Below, in pieces: positions 8,148 through 17,309 of a DNA stretch of 64,000 nt. The stretch is taken from positions 62,001-126,000 of the forward strand of contig PZPK01000007.1 in assembly GCA_006212045.1 (NCBI GenBank), written 5' to 3'. Source of the stretch: Oleiphilus sp. (GTDB lineage Bacteria > Pseudomonadota > Gammaproteobacteria > Pseudomonadales > Oleiphilaceae). Each line of letters opens with the position of its first letter. The stretch's first letter is position 1. Below the pieces are notes generated by a model, which ran no database searches, was not told the DNA's origin, and was given only the letters and a program-made list of their open reading frames with translations. A program made the position numbers and the translations under genes.

Positions 8148-9818
8148 TCAGGAAGCGATTTTACGTTTCTTCGACAGACTTTCCAGTTGTTTCATGGCGG
8201 ACTGAATTTCCGGGGCACTTTGCGCTATTTGCTTTTGCTCCTCCAGAATTTCCTGGAGAATTTCGATGGTGGTCAATGGATTCGCCAGTACCGTTCTGAA
8301 CACCACGCAGGAACGCTGCTGGTATTTTTGGGGTTCCAGACGCGTTCGGGAGACAAACGATAGTCCCTTTTCACGCTGGGATTTCTGGATAAATTTGGTC
8401 AAACGGTCCAGCACGCCATTAATCTTGTCCATATCGACATCACCAGCCTGTTCCAGCGCCTCCTGGACATAGTCCGGGCAATATCGATAGGTCACAATAT
8501 TCAGTTCCGGACGGGAAATCAGTTCGAAGTCTTTGTCCTGATTAATCAGCTCCGCAAACGAGCGCGCTTTGTTAATGCCCTGCTCTATCAGAATTTCATA
8601 ACCTTCTCTGGCAATGATCTTCAGCCCCGAATGCACCAGCATTGCCATGCCGGGCCTGGAACCCTCAAGCGTATTGGCACCCAGGTCACGCGACCCCTTA
8701 CGAATAACATAATTGGCGTGGTGTTCGATGGACTTCAGCTTGGCAGGGTCTTTGAACACCACCAGGCCACACCCCATCGGGACATAGAGCTGTTTATGCG
8801 CATCGAGGGTCACCGAGTCGGCTTTTTCAATTCCTTTAAGCAAGGACTTGTAGCGATGCGAGAACAAGGTCGGTCCACCCCAGGCGGCATCAACGTGAAA
8901 GTGGGCTTTGAACTCTTTGGCAATGTCGGAGAGCTCATCCAGGGGATCCACGCTTCCTGTCTCTGTTGTACCGGCAATGCCGACAATGGCCAGTATGCAG
9001 ATTTTGCGTTGCTTCAGGTCGGTGCAGGTCTCGCGCAGCTTGTCCAGATCCACCTTATTGTCATCATCGGTATCGATGGCAATCAGATAGTCCCGGCCAA
9101 TGCCGAGCACGTCAGCCGATTTGCGCAGGGAATAGTGACCACGTTTTGATACCAGTACCGCGGCGCCATCGTAGCCATAGTACTTGAGCGCACGAAACAA
9201 GCCTTCTTGCGCCACACCGCGAAACTTTCCCTCCGCCGGAAGCGCCAGATTTCTTGCCGCCCACAGTGCCGTGATATTTGCAATTGTGCCACCGGAGCAC
9301 ATGGCGCCAAGCGCAAATTCAGGATTGTGCATCCAGCGTTTGTAAAACTCTTCATCCTGCTCGTAAACCAGCCGGTGCAACATCCCAAGCACTTGTCGCT
9401 CAAGCGGCGTAAAGGCTTTGGAAGTCTCGGTTTTCACCAGATTCTGGTTCAACGCGATCATGATTTTTGACAAGGGCAACATGAAGTACGGTAAAGCCGA
9501 AGTCATGTGTCCAACAAAGCTGGGAGAGGCCGTGTGAACTGAGCGGGCAACCAGTTTATCCAGCAAGAACTGGGTATGCTCGGATACAAAAATGGGTTTT
9601 TCAGGGACTTTGGAATCAGAAAAGTCTTTTTCTATTTCCTGCAGATCGTGTTCGACGGCAACGATATGGTCCTGGAGAAAACCCGCCAGATTGGTGGATA
9701 CGTCTTTATCAATCCGTCCAAGCGTGGAGTCAGGAGCTTCGGGCACGGTAAACACCCGGTACATACTCTCGATACTGGCCAGGGCGTGCTTTTTCTTGTG
9801 GTATAGACTGTCCGACAT
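8148..9818 (-). CDS. panP: Pyridoxal-dependent aspartate 1-decarboxylase PanP
   Basis: Group II PLP-dependent decarboxylase predicted to make beta-alanine from L-aspartate for pantothenate synthesis. Numbering from the longest frame (TTG at 9908): CSGGTIANITALW at 204-216, GHYS with the cofactor-stacking His near 258, HVDAAWGG with the cofactor Asp near 340, and the Schiff-base Lys in LDAHKQLY near 372. Glutamate decarboxylase and related enzymes share these motifs. The PanP call rests on overall resemblance to the Vibrio/Shewanella type and on context: panB and panC are at 36.9-38.6 kb without panD. The ATG at 9818 gives 556 residues; the upstream TTG would add 30 residues and has no ribosome binding site. 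Confidence 0.8.
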   Translation of the reverse strand: MSDSLYHKKKHALASIESMYRVFTVPEAPDSTLGRIDKDVSTNLAGFLQDHIVAVEHDLQEIEKDFSDSKVPEKPIFVSEHTQFLLDKLVARSVHTASPSFVGHMTSALPYFMLPLSKIMIALNQNLVKTETSKAFTPLERQVLGMLHRLVYEQDEEFYKRWMHNPEFALGAMCSGGTIANITALWAARNLALPAEGKFRGVAQEGLFRALKYYGYDGAAVLVSKRGHYSLRKSADVLGIGRDYLIAIDTDDDNKVDLDKLRETCTDLKQRKICILAIVGIAGTTETGSVDPLDELSDIAKEFKAHFHVDAAWGGPTLFSHRYKSLLKGIEKADSVTLDAHKQLYVPMGCGLVVFKDPAKLKSIEHHANYVIRKGSRDLGANTLEGSRPGMAMLVHSGLKIIAREGYEILIEQGINKARSFAELINQDKDFELISRPELNIVTYRYCPDYVQEALEQAGDVDMDKINGVLDRLTKFIQKSQREKGLSFVSRTRLEPQKYQQRSCVVFRTVLANPLTTIEILQEILEEQKQIAQSAPEIQSAMKQLESLSKKRKIAS

Positions 9819-9988
9819 AGCTGAATACTGAAAACCGAACCAAGGAAGCCCGAGTTTATACTTCCACTCTCTGATGTCCTGAAACGGAAATTCATTCTCC
9901 AATCTCAAAAACAGTAAACAAGTTCTGGATGCATCCCCTTCCAGAGTGGCGGGTAGTATAGTCGGTAGATTAAAGGATAACCAGAATC

Positions 9989-10016
9989 AAAAAAGCGGAT
10001 GCCTCAAGGCACCCGC
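9989..10016 (-). terminator. Rho-independent terminator after the FlgT-like gene
   Basis: Read leftward: GCGGGTGCC, loop TTGA, GGCATCCGC, then six T. A 9-bp stem with one G-T pair, 17 bp after the stop of the CsgG/FlgT-like gene. Confidence 0.88.
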
Positions 10017-10032
10017 CTGCCGGTTTGTCGGA

Positions 10033-11286
10033 TTACCAATTAACCGGCGCGTCACTTGAACCGGGTGTCGATCTTACTTCTTTGTTTTTGTACAGATCTT
10101 CCTTGTCCTGAACCAGGGTTCGAACAATATCGCCCGCCTTGACCCCGTCGATGGAACCATTGCGTACTTCAGCAATCGAATACTTTGGCAAGACGGTGAC
10201 CGCCACCAACTCGGCCACTTTTTTTCCGTCAATTTTGATTTCTATACCACTATCCGGCTGCTTTAGCGTGCGTCCCTCGGAAAACAGTGCGAACACATCA
10301 CCCTCCCTGACACGTGCCTTGCCCTGGCTAAGGTAAATCTCGTTAGCACTGGCAACATCCATGATCTTGATCGGATACAACACGTCCATGACGCCAGACA
10401 GCACCAGATGCGCGACATGATCGATGGTTGTGGTAATACCACTGTCGTCGTCAGCCGGCTTACGTTCCACTTTCGTATTCACCGTATCTGCCCACAAGAC
10501 TTTCTGGGTCGCAACTTCAATGACCTGATAGGATAAATCAATGCGGTCCTGGAAGGTTGTCTTGGTCATCCCATAGAAGGTTTTGGATTCTGCTTTGGTA
10601 GACAAATCATGGATATTCCCCACCACCATAAAATCTGCGCCAGCAACATTGCCTATTCGGCTGGCTTCTGAGGGGCTCACATTGTCAGAAGACAGCAGGG
10701 CTTTCTCAGACGCAAACTCGGCACCATGATCACGATTGACGACAACAAATTGCTGGGTTTGCGTCAGTGAACCAAGGATACGGTCCCTGATGCGACTGGA
10801 AATCTGAAACGCGCTACTGGCGTTACCCAAATCGTCTATGGCGAAAGTGCTGTGGGCAAAACGGAATGGCATCACTGCAATTCGCTGGCGTCCCTGATCC
10901 TTGATCTGAGACTGATGCACCGGGATCATGGCGACGACGGTGACTTCCCACATATCCTCTTTTGATTTCGGTTTGGTCGTGGATTTAACCTCGTAGGACT
11001 CGACCCAGCCTTTTGACACGGCAAAGATGTTTTCTTCGACACCGACGGTAGAAGTGATCAGCGCTGCATTCTGATTGAAGACACTGTTCAGGTCCGCGCG
11101 CAGCTGCTTTTCACTGCCAACCGTCGCTCCCCGCACCTGACGCACAGCATCGTACAAAGCGCCAGCCAGCGCTTCCTGATATGTTTGCCCGTATCCGGTT
11201 GTTGTTTTTTCAACCCGCTCGGTTTCCGCGATGGACACCATACTTAGTGCCATCAGGAAGCAAAATACTATTCTCTGATAAATCAT
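10033..11286 (-). CDS. CsgG/FlgT-like secreted protein
   Basis: 417-residue exported protein of unknown exact role. A signal peptide (about 1-20) ends without a lipobox Cys, so it is likely periplasmic or outer-membrane associated. Residues about 25-110 resemble the LPP20/FlgT N-terminal type (GYGQTYQEALAGALYDAVRQ). The middle (about 135-300) is CsgG-like (RIAVMPFRF, then ADFMVVGNIHDL). The end (about 310-400) resembles the FlgT C-terminal domain (VREGDVFALFSEG). FlgT is a flagellar outer-ring protein, but no flagellar gene is nearby. Here the neighbours are LpoB, YcfL and a COG3014 lipoprotein, so an envelope assembly role is inferred. A strong terminator-like hairpin separates it from lpoB. 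Confidence 0.7.
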   Translation of the reverse strand: MIYQRIVFCFLMALSMVSIAETERVEKTTTGYGQTYQEALAGALYDAVRQVRGATVGSEKQLRADLNSVFNQNAALITSTVGVEENIFAVSKGWVESYEVKSTTKPKSKEDMWEVTVVAMIPVHQSQIKDQGRQRIAVMPFRFAHSTFAIDDLGNASSAFQISSRIRDRILGSLTQTQQFVVVNRDHGAEFASEKALLSSDNVSPSEASRIGNVAGADFMVVGNIHDLSTKAESKTFYGMTKTTFQDRIDLSYQVIEVATQKVLWADTVNTKVERKPADDDSGITTTIDHVAHLVLSGVMDVLYPIKIMDVASANEIYLSQGKARVREGDVFALFSEGRTLKQPDSGIEIKIDGKKVAELVAVTVLPKYSIAEVRNGSIDGVKAGDIVRTLVQDKEDLYKNKEVRSTPGSSDAPVNW

Positions 11287-11312
11287 CCTGATTCCCCTGC
11301 ATATATCTAGAC

Positions 11313-11350
11313 AAAAAAAGCGCAGTAGAGCTGACCCCCAACTGCGCTTT
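11313..11350 (-). terminator. Terminator between lpoB and the FlgT-like gene
   Basis: Read leftward: AAAGCGCAGT, a 14-nt loop, ACTGCGCTTT, running into a seven-base T tract. The 10-bp stem is perfect. It starts 15 bp after the lpoB stop and ends 26 bp before the next gene, so it should strongly reduce read-through. Confidence 0.9.
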
Positions 11351-11365
11351 CCGTTTCAATGGACC

Positions 11366-11965
11366 CTAGAGTGAAAAGAAAGACTTTTCACCGGTCTTAC
11401 GGATTTCCTTCTCACCAGCCCATTCCATGATACCCGTCTCCAGGTTCACCATTTTCATCGTAAACTTGTAGTAAACATCTTTGGTGCTGTCGTTACGCTT
11501 GACGATGCTCGACATGTTGCCGTAGAGCATAAATTCTGCTCCAGTCTGCTTGCCAAAAGCCACGGCCTTGCCGGGATCAACCATGCCCGAATCCATCTGG
11601 AAGTTCAGCTGCTCCTGAATCTGCCTGACTGCGGTCATATCCACAAAGCGGAACTTTCCGGACTTCAGTATTTTGGTTTGGACTGTATCGGTAATTGACT
11701 CGGTATCGATGTGCTCAGTGGTCTTGTTCTTGATTTTGTCCACAAACATCACAGGACGACGAGTTGCAGTCATTTGTGTGATGGGAGGAAAACTCAACAA
11801 GTCATCAACCAGCGTGGCCGCAATGGTCTGCAGGTCAGTTGAGCCAAAATCGGTAGTGGTTGTTTCGACCGCCGTGGCGTCACCATAAGATATTTTCGGG
11901 CCGTTGGCACAGGCGCTCAGTACCAGAGAGGCCACCAGTACGACAAACAGTTTTGTTAACTTCAT
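11366..11965 (-). CDS. lpoB: Penicillin-binding protein activator LpoB-like lipoprotein
   Basis: 199-residue outer-membrane lipoprotein. The start at 11965 (MKLTKLFVV) is chosen because AAGGAGAA stands just before it; the frame is open to 12004. The signal peptide ends in the lipobox LSAC. The body has the LpoB/TolB-N-like fold signatures: RPVMFVDKIKNKTTEHID, then SGKFRFVD, then GAEFMLYGNMSSI. In E. coli LpoB reaches through the cell wall to activate PBP1b. Here it follows ycfL by 53 bp, the same pairing as in E. coli (ycfL-lpoB). Whether it activates a PBP in this organism is inferred from family and neighbourhood. Confidence 0.88.
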   Translation of the reverse strand: MKLTKLFVVLVASLVLSACANGPKISYGDATAVETTTTDFGSTDLQTIAATLVDDLLSFPPITQMTATRRPVMFVDKIKNKTTEHIDTESITDTVQTKILKSGKFRFVDMTAVRQIQEQLNFQMDSGMVDPGKAVAFGKQTGAEFMLYGNMSSIVKRNDSTKDVYYKFTMKMVNLETGIMEWAGEKEIRKTGEKSFFSL

Positions 11966-12018
11966 TACGTTCTCCTTGTTGCTGCTATCAATGTAAAGTT
12001 GCAATTAAGCGTTTGGAT

Positions 12019-12420
12019 TTAATCCTGCACGAGAATTTTGAATGCTTTCACGGTCGGGTTGGGCGCCAGCGCCTGGACCGATTTGCTTTCATAGGGCGTG
12101 ATGGTAAGTGGCGTCCAGGGGCGCCCATCTACCGCAACTTCGAACCCGTCCTTGTCCAGCCATTTGAATTTGTATCTGAAACTCAGCGCGCTGCGGGAAT
12201 CATTCTTTATCGTCGCCTGTACGCGCAACAAATCACCGGAGTAACCGACTTTGTTGTCCACAATTTCGAGACTTGCCGCCAACAAGCCACTGTTGGACTC
12301 GATGATTTGCTTGGTCCCGTCTGGCCCGACTTCTACCGTCGCGGTTTCATTGACCGCACATGCACTGATAACACTGGCAATAAACGCCACGCCTGCCAGT
12401 TTGATTAAGTTCGTTCGCAT
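12019..12420 (-). CDS. ycfL: YcfL-type (DUF1425) lipoprotein
   Basis: 133-residue lipoprotein with a signal peptide ending in the lipobox ISAC (Cys at residue 21). The rest is a small beta-rich domain (RVQATIKNDSRSALSFRYKF, then WLDKDGFEV) of the DUF1425/YcfL type, which has no known activity. It is 19 bp downstream of the COG3014 lipoprotein and 53 bp upstream of lpoB, so the three are one transcription unit. The ycfL-lpoB pair is conserved in enterobacteria, which supports the name. Confidence 0.82.
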   Translation of the reverse strand: MRTNLIKLAGVAFIASVISACAVNETATVEVGPDGTKQIIESNSGLLAASLEIVDNKVGYSGDLLRVQATIKNDSRSALSFRYKFKWLDKDGFEVAVDGRPWTPLTITPYESKSVQALAPNPTVKAFKILVQD

Positions 12421-12439
12421 CTTGGTTCTCCTGAGTTCC

Positions 12440-13849
12440 TTACAACTTAAATACTTGCGGAATAAGTTGATTGTTTACATTGACGACGCGCACAAACGTC
12501 GTTTTTCCGGCTTCAATATTCAGCGGCAGTTCCTGCTGCAAAGCTCCGGACGCCAGACTCAGCAAACGTTGTCCCTGATCCAGATTGAAACGCAGTACCT
12601 GGGCACTGTTCGGCAAGGTCAGCCAGCTTCTGCGGTCTGCACTCTCGGAAATAATATTGTAGATATTTGCAGCAAAACTTCCCATCAGGCCGAATTGCTC
12701 ACCCGACTGCTTTTGCAACTCATACTTGGAATAGGCCCTCAAAGCCTGTCTGACAATCATCGCTGGAATCTGTTCCTTGAGGCTCTTCACCGCCATGGCT
12801 CCGACATCCGCCACCTGCTGTGTCGTCCCGAGATCGTTAAACCCATCATCGCGAATACGAAGGGTGCCTGCGCGCGGCCAATTCTCGGTTTCATAGGTTG
12901 GAAACGCGATCGAAATGATGCCGCCATCCAGGGTTGGTAAGCTTAACTTTGTTTCGCTTTTGGCCGGAACAAAGCCTTCCTCATAGAACAGTACAACCGT
13001 GCCCTGGTTTTCGCCAGGCAAGTTGAGTTCTTTAAAGTTGGTCGATGTACCATATTTTTTTGATACCCGCGCGATGTCCTGTTTTATCAACTCTGCAGAG
13101 GGGTTGATTTCAAGCGCCTTTTTGTAATCCACGAGTGCATTATTCAGCTCACCGGTGGCTTCCCAAAACGCTGCTGAAGTATAGAAAGTATAAGCATTCT
13201 GAAAGGAGCTTTTCACTTTTCCCGCAACAGTGTCCAGGCCTGAGAATTCTGCCGATAAGGTGTCAACGTCGATCTGTTCTTCTTCTGCTTCTTCATGCGC
13301 TTCAGCGATTTCAGATTCGTATTTCTGCAACAGAACCTGCTGTTCCAGCGCTGCTTTTCGGAACTCGATTGACGCCCCTTCGACATTTCCGAGCCCCCAG
13401 TAGTTAAAGGCCTGGAAATGATGGGTAAAGATGCGTTCATAACCCGATCCGGAATACGGAATCGCGTTGTCATTAGTGAGCATTGACGCGCCCTGGGCTG
13501 CCATTGAGGAGGTTTCTACGGTCGCGGCAAGATCCTGCTGCTCGAATTTGTCAATGACAAGCTGAAAGTCGCCCTTGCTCTCTTCATACAAAGAAAGCAG
13601 TTGCGTAATACGCCCACGCTCCATCATGTAGAGCATGGCGTCAGAACTTTCCCTTTCCTCCGCCAATTCGACCAGCACCGACTCATGAATTGCGGAAGAC
13701 TGGGGGTCCGGGCTGTTAAGGGCAGATTTAAACTGAAGAGCCTGATTGGGGTATGGATTGAATACCGAAGTAACTGCACATCCTGAGAGTATTATCGTTG
13801 CTGTCATCGCTACCCCATAGCGCGCCAACAACCTGGGGTTAAGATCCAT
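12440..13849 (-). CDS. COG3014-type lipoprotein with TPR-like repeats
   Basis: 469-residue lipoprotein. The signal peptide ends in LSGC (Cys near 24). The N-terminal half is helical and repeat-like: the segment around residues 215-250 (AFWEATGELNNALVDYKKALEINPS) is a good TPR motif, and an acidic Glu-rich helix lies near 185-197. The C-terminal half is beta-rich, with VVLFYEEGFVPAK and a final segment ending LIPQVFKL. It heads the operon with ycfL and lpoB. I recognise it as the uncharacterised COG3014 family, which travels with these partners; no biochemical function is known to me. Confidence 0.75.
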   Translation of the reverse strand: MDLNPRLLARYGVAMTATIILSGCAVTSVFNPYPNQALQFKSALNSPDPQSSAIHESVLVELAEERESSDAMLYMMERGRITQLLSLYEESKGDFQLVIDKFEQQDLAATVETSSMAAQGASMLTNDNAIPYSGSGYERIFTHHFQAFNYWGLGNVEGASIEFRKAALEQQVLLQKYESEIAEAHEEAEEEQIDVDTLSAEFSGLDTVAGKVKSSFQNAYTFYTSAAFWEATGELNNALVDYKKALEINPSAELIKQDIARVSKKYGTSTNFKELNLPGENQGTVVLFYEEGFVPAKSETKLSLPTLDGGIISIAFPTYETENWPRAGTLRIRDDGFNDLGTTQQVADVGAMAVKSLKEQIPAMIVRQALRAYSKYELQKQSGEQFGLMGSFAANIYNIISESADRRSWLTLPNSAQVLRFNLDQGQRLLSLASGALQQELPLNIEAGKTTFVRVVNVNNQLIPQVFKL

Positions 13850-13957
13850 TCTAGTTCCCGTTGGTTTTCATTTTTTATCCTGCAGCATAATAAAGGCTAT
13901 TATCGTGTAAATCATCTGTTTTTTTGGCGTCGCCGACAATATCAGGAAACACCCGCC

Positions 13958-14467
13958 CTACTTCAGAAACAGAATAAGATCTCCACTCGCCAACAGCTCA
14001 TCCAGCCTTTGCCGACGCAATTTCTCTGCATTCTGTTGGCTCAAGGTCGTGGCAATGGCATCGCGAACTTCATGAAATGGTTTACTAATGCGGCTTTCAT
14101 GCATTCTGAAGTACTCGGAAATTTCCTGTTCCGTTGGCGCTTTAACTTTGAAAAGTGCCGCAGCGGCCGCATCCAGGTCCAACTGATGTTGCTGGGCATA
14201 ATCATGCAGATGAAAACGCAAGCCGGCACTTTCCAGCAATGCCTTTCTTTTTCTCAGATACGCACCTTCTTCAGAGGCCAGTTCCGCCGCAATTTCTTCA
14301 GGCAACTCGTCCCGCATTTTGTCGATGCCACGATAGGCCAGCTCATAGCTTTTTGGTGGCCCGGATTTCTCGGCGTTCTGCGCCAGCAAATTGGAAAGGA
14401 TCATGCCAAAGCTGAAAGCAAAGAATAAAGGAACAAACTGTATTCGCTTAGCCCCATTGTCAGGCAT
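13958..14467 (-). CDS. Membrane-anchored periplasmic protein, SurA/parvulin-like N-region
   Basis: About 169 residues, starting at ATG 14467, which has GGAG 6 bp upstream (the frame is open from GTG 14485). An N-terminal hydrophobic segment (FVPLFFAFSFGMILSNLLA) anchors it, and the rest is charged and helical. The stretch FKVKAPTEQEISEYFRMHES followed by FHEVRDAIATTLSQQNAEKL is reminiscent of the linker and helical regions of SurA/PpiD-type parvulins, but no PPIase domain is present. It is 108 bp upstream of the lipoprotein operon on the same strand. The function is unknown; the resemblance is weak. Confidence 0.55.
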   Translation of the reverse strand: MPDNGAKRIQFVPLFFAFSFGMILSNLLAQNAEKSGPPKSYELAYRGIDKMRDELPEEIAAELASEEGAYLRKRKALLESAGLRFHLHDYAQQHQLDLDAAAAALFKVKAPTEQEISEYFRMHESRISKPFHEVRDAIATTLSQQNAEKLRRQRLDELLASGDLILFLK

Positions 14468-14667
14468 CATTGACTCCACTGTCACAAACAGTTTTTTGGC
14501 GGACAGACATCGGCTCGCGCGCGTTTACACGAAATGTCCTTCAGCGCATTATGCCCCATTTGGCCAGACAGCAAAAAGTCCACAGTTAACGCTTAATCCT
14601 GCAAAATCATTTATTCTTGGTTTCTGCCGCTTCGACAATCATACAAAACTGGGGATAGTTCAGGCAC

Positions 14668-16854
14668 ATGGCTGTAAATTCTGAAAACGACACACTGCGC
14701 TCGGGTATCATGACCCTGGCATCCGGTGTCGCGCGGACACGTCAAAGGCGAATGCTTGTTCTTTGTGGTCAAGAGGCATGGGCTCACGACTGCCTGGAAG
14801 AGTTCCTATCCTCGGTTCAGGAAAATTCGCTATTCATCGTATCCCGCCAGTCTGTTTCCCCGCGACACGCCGTCACCGACCCCGAGAAAGTGCTGCAGCA
14901 CCTCGGCACCGAAACCAGGCACGTCATTTGGAACGGACATGATGGCTTGCACCCTGACGCCTTTGGTGCCGCCGGTGGCCTGGTTCAAGGTGGCGGGCTG
15001 ATGATTTTGCTTCTACCGCCACTGGAGCATTTTACCACCGTACCTGACCCCGACTATCTCCGCATGTGCAGCACCGAAGACGAGTTAAGCAGGTGTGGCA
15101 CTCGCTTTCTGAAACGCTTTGTCGACATTCTCCAATCCGCGCCGGGATGCATCGTCCTGGAACAGCAGCAAACGCCAGCAATAGCCACGGCTCTTATCGA
15201 AACCGGACTGGCGTCGCTGCGTCAGGAAGCGCCAGCAATGGACAAGAAACTGAAGGGGGATCAGTCGGCCGCTCTGGATGCCATTTTCAGGGTGGCGAAT
15301 GGCCACCGGCACAGACCTCTCGTGATCACGGCGGATCGCGGCCGCGGCAAAACAAGCCTGCTTGGTATTGCCGCGGCCCATTCAGGCCGCCGGGTACTGA
15401 TGACTGCACCACAAAAACGTTCGGTCCAGGCGGCCTTCGATCACTATGCGAGTAGCATCGAGCAACTCTCCAACACTAAAGAGGCTTCGGGTACGCTGTC
15501 TTATATTGCTCCGGAAGTATTGGCACAGGGGCGTGAAAAAGCGGATCTGGTGTTTGTGGATGAAGCCGCGGCGCTGCCTGTAGAGTTACTGACCAGAATC
15601 CTTTCACACTACTCGCGCATTGTATTCTCCTCCACAGTACATGGCTATGAAGGTTCGGGTCAGGGCTTTGCATTGCGCTTCAAACGCGTGCTGGAATCAC
15701 GTGCACCGGGCTGGAAACAGTTTTACATGCAAACTCCGATTCGCTGGTCTCAGCCTGACCTGCTTGAGGAATTACTGTTTGATCTGCTGGCGATGGACGC
15801 TGAGCCCTGCAATATTCCTCAATCCTGGCTTGAACAGGAGTGGCCTGCTCCAGACCTGACATATCGCCTGGTCAGTCAGGATGAGCTGGCCCGGAACCAA
15901 AGCCTGCTCCGTCAGGTAATGGGCTTGCTGGTACTCGCGCACTACCAGACCGCGCCTTCGGATCTTCGCATGCTGCTGGACCAGCCACATTTTCATATAC
16001 TCATTTGTGAGCGCGAAGCACATGTGCTGGGGGCCGCATTATGTGTCGACGAATCTCTGGCCACCAGTCCCGAGCTGCACCAGGACATTATTGCCGGTAA
16101 ACGTCGGCTCAAGGGCAAACTGGTGCCACAGGCGCTGGCAAGTTTCAGTTTGGATGCCGGCCTGCTGCAACTGCATTTTCTCCGTATAGTACGGATTACG
16201 GTACACCCGGATCTCTTTGGTCGAGGCATTGGATCGAAGATGCTGGAAGTACTGAACAGGTTTGCCAAAGATCAAAGCCATGATTTTCTGGCCGTCAGTT
16301 ATGGTTTTTCTGCCCCGGTATACGGGTTTTGGCGACGCGCCGGATTCCACACCGTCAGGCTCGGCTATAGAAAGGATGCTGCCAGCGGAACGCCGTCACT
16401 CATTTCGCTCAAGGCACTTGATGATGTTAGTGATTGCTTACTTAGACTGAAAGAACTGTTTCATACGCATCTCAGCTATGGGCTAGCGCGCTATTACAGA
16501 GAGGCCGACTGGCTTTTGTGTCGTGCATTAATCTGCGAAGACAGCCACGAAAGGGTAAAATTCACACCTCTGGAAGAACGCAACATCCAGCTGTTCGTAT
16601 CCGGCTATCGGAGCGAATTTGACTGTCTTTCCGCACTGGACAAACTTGTACAGGACTGCGCACCATCAGAACACCTGCAGGCACTACCAGAACAGTGGCA
16701 GCAACTTCTGGTGATGCGTATTACGCAGCAGAGAGACTGGCAGGAGTGCGTGGACGCATGCGCACTTCGGGGGAAAAAGGAAGGCTTGGCGATACTTCGC
16801 AAGGCCATTGCATCCCTTACAGAATCCCGTTGTGAGCGGGTGATTGAAACATAG
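14668..16854 (+). CDS. tmcA: tRNA(Met) cytidine acetyltransferase TmcA
   Basis: 728-residue enzyme that uses ATP and acetyl-CoA to make N4-acetylcytidine at the wobble base of elongator tRNA-Met. Domain order: N-terminal domain (1-190), RNA-helicase-like ATPase with Walker A DRGRGKTS at 223-230 and Walker B FVDEAAALP near 290, GNAT acetyltransferase domain with HPDLFGRGIGSKML near 510-525, and a C-terminal tRNA-binding region. Length is near that of the E. coli protein. It stands alone, divergent from the gene at 13958-14467 and convergent with erpA (15 bp between the stops). Confidence 0.94.
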   Translation: MAVNSENDTLRSGIMTLASGVARTRQRRMLVLCGQEAWAHDCLEEFLSSVQENSLFIVSRQSVSPRHAVTDPEKVLQHLGTETRHVIWNGHDGLHPDAFGAAGGLVQGGGLMILLLPPLEHFTTVPDPDYLRMCSTEDELSRCGTRFLKRFVDILQSAPGCIVLEQQQTPAIATALIETGLASLRQEAPAMDKKLKGDQSAALDAIFRVANGHRHRPLVITADRGRGKTSLLGIAAAHSGRRVLMTAPQKRSVQAAFDHYASSIEQLSNTKEASGTLSYIAPEVLAQGREKADLVFVDEAAALPVELLTRILSHYSRIVFSSTVHGYEGSGQGFALRFKRVLESRAPGWKQFYMQTPIRWSQPDLLEELLFDLLAMDAEPCNIPQSWLEQEWPAPDLTYRLVSQDELARNQSLLRQVMGLLVLAHYQTAPSDLRMLLDQPHFHILICEREAHVLGAALCVDESLATSPELHQDIIAGKRRLKGKLVPQALASFSLDAGLLQLHFLRIVRITVHPDLFGRGIGSKMLEVLNRFAKDQSHDFLAVSYGFSAPVYGFWRRAGFHTVRLGYRKDAASGTPSLISLKALDDVSDCLLRLKELFHTHLSYGLARYYREADWLLCRALICEDSHERVKFTPLEERNIQLFVSGYRSEFDCLSALDKLVQDCAPSEHLQALPEQWQQLLVMRITQQRDWQECVDACALRGKKEGLAILRKAIASLTESRCERVIET

Positions 16855-16869
16855 GGCAGAGGAATAGAA

Positions 16870-17223
16870 TCAGATGGAAAAACTGGAACCACAACCGCAA
16901 GTAGTCGTAGCATTCGGGTTGCTCACAACAAACTGAGCCCCTTTCAGACCTTCGGTATAATCCACCGTCGACCCCACCAGATACTGATAACTCATGGCGT
17001 CCACCACCAGATCGACACCCTGGTTACTGATAACCGTGTCATCTTCTGCCTGGTTTTCATCGAAAGTGAATCCGTATTGGAAACCGGAGCACCCTCCTCC
17101 CGTGACGTAAACACGCAACTTAAGGTCGGGATTGCCCTCTTCCGCCACAAGACTTTTTACCTTGGCAGCAGCCGTATCCGTAAAAATCAGAGGGGTCGGG
17201 ATATGAGACTGAACAACACTCAT
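16870..17223 (-). CDS. erpA: Iron-sulfur cluster insertion protein ErpA
   Basis: 117-residue A-type Fe-S carrier delivering clusters to essential apo-proteins. The three cluster-ligand cysteines are present in [10 protein letters not shown] (near residue 46) and the C-terminal CGCGSSFSI. Length is normal for ErpA. It is the last gene of a leftward run with bactofilin and a DUF6776 protein; an 86-bp gap to the bactofilin gene leaves room for its own promoter. Confidence 0.95.
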   Translation of the reverse strand: MSVVQSHIPTPLIFTDTAAAKVKSLVAEEGNPDLKLRVYVTGGGCSGFQYGFTFDENQAEDDTVISNQGVDLVVDAMSYQYLVGSTVDYTEGLKGAQFVVSNPNATTTCGCGSSFSI

Positions 17224-17309
17224 CAGATAGTTCCAGATAAATCCAGGCGAACAAAAGACCGATTTGCATCGGCAAGTGACTGCATTATCGGTTTAACCCA
17301 GTAAAACAG

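Noticed and set aside
12251-12940. 229-codon rightward open frame opposite ycfL and the COG3014 lipoprotein gene
   Set aside because: Lies fully within two supported leftward genes; no start signal or motif.
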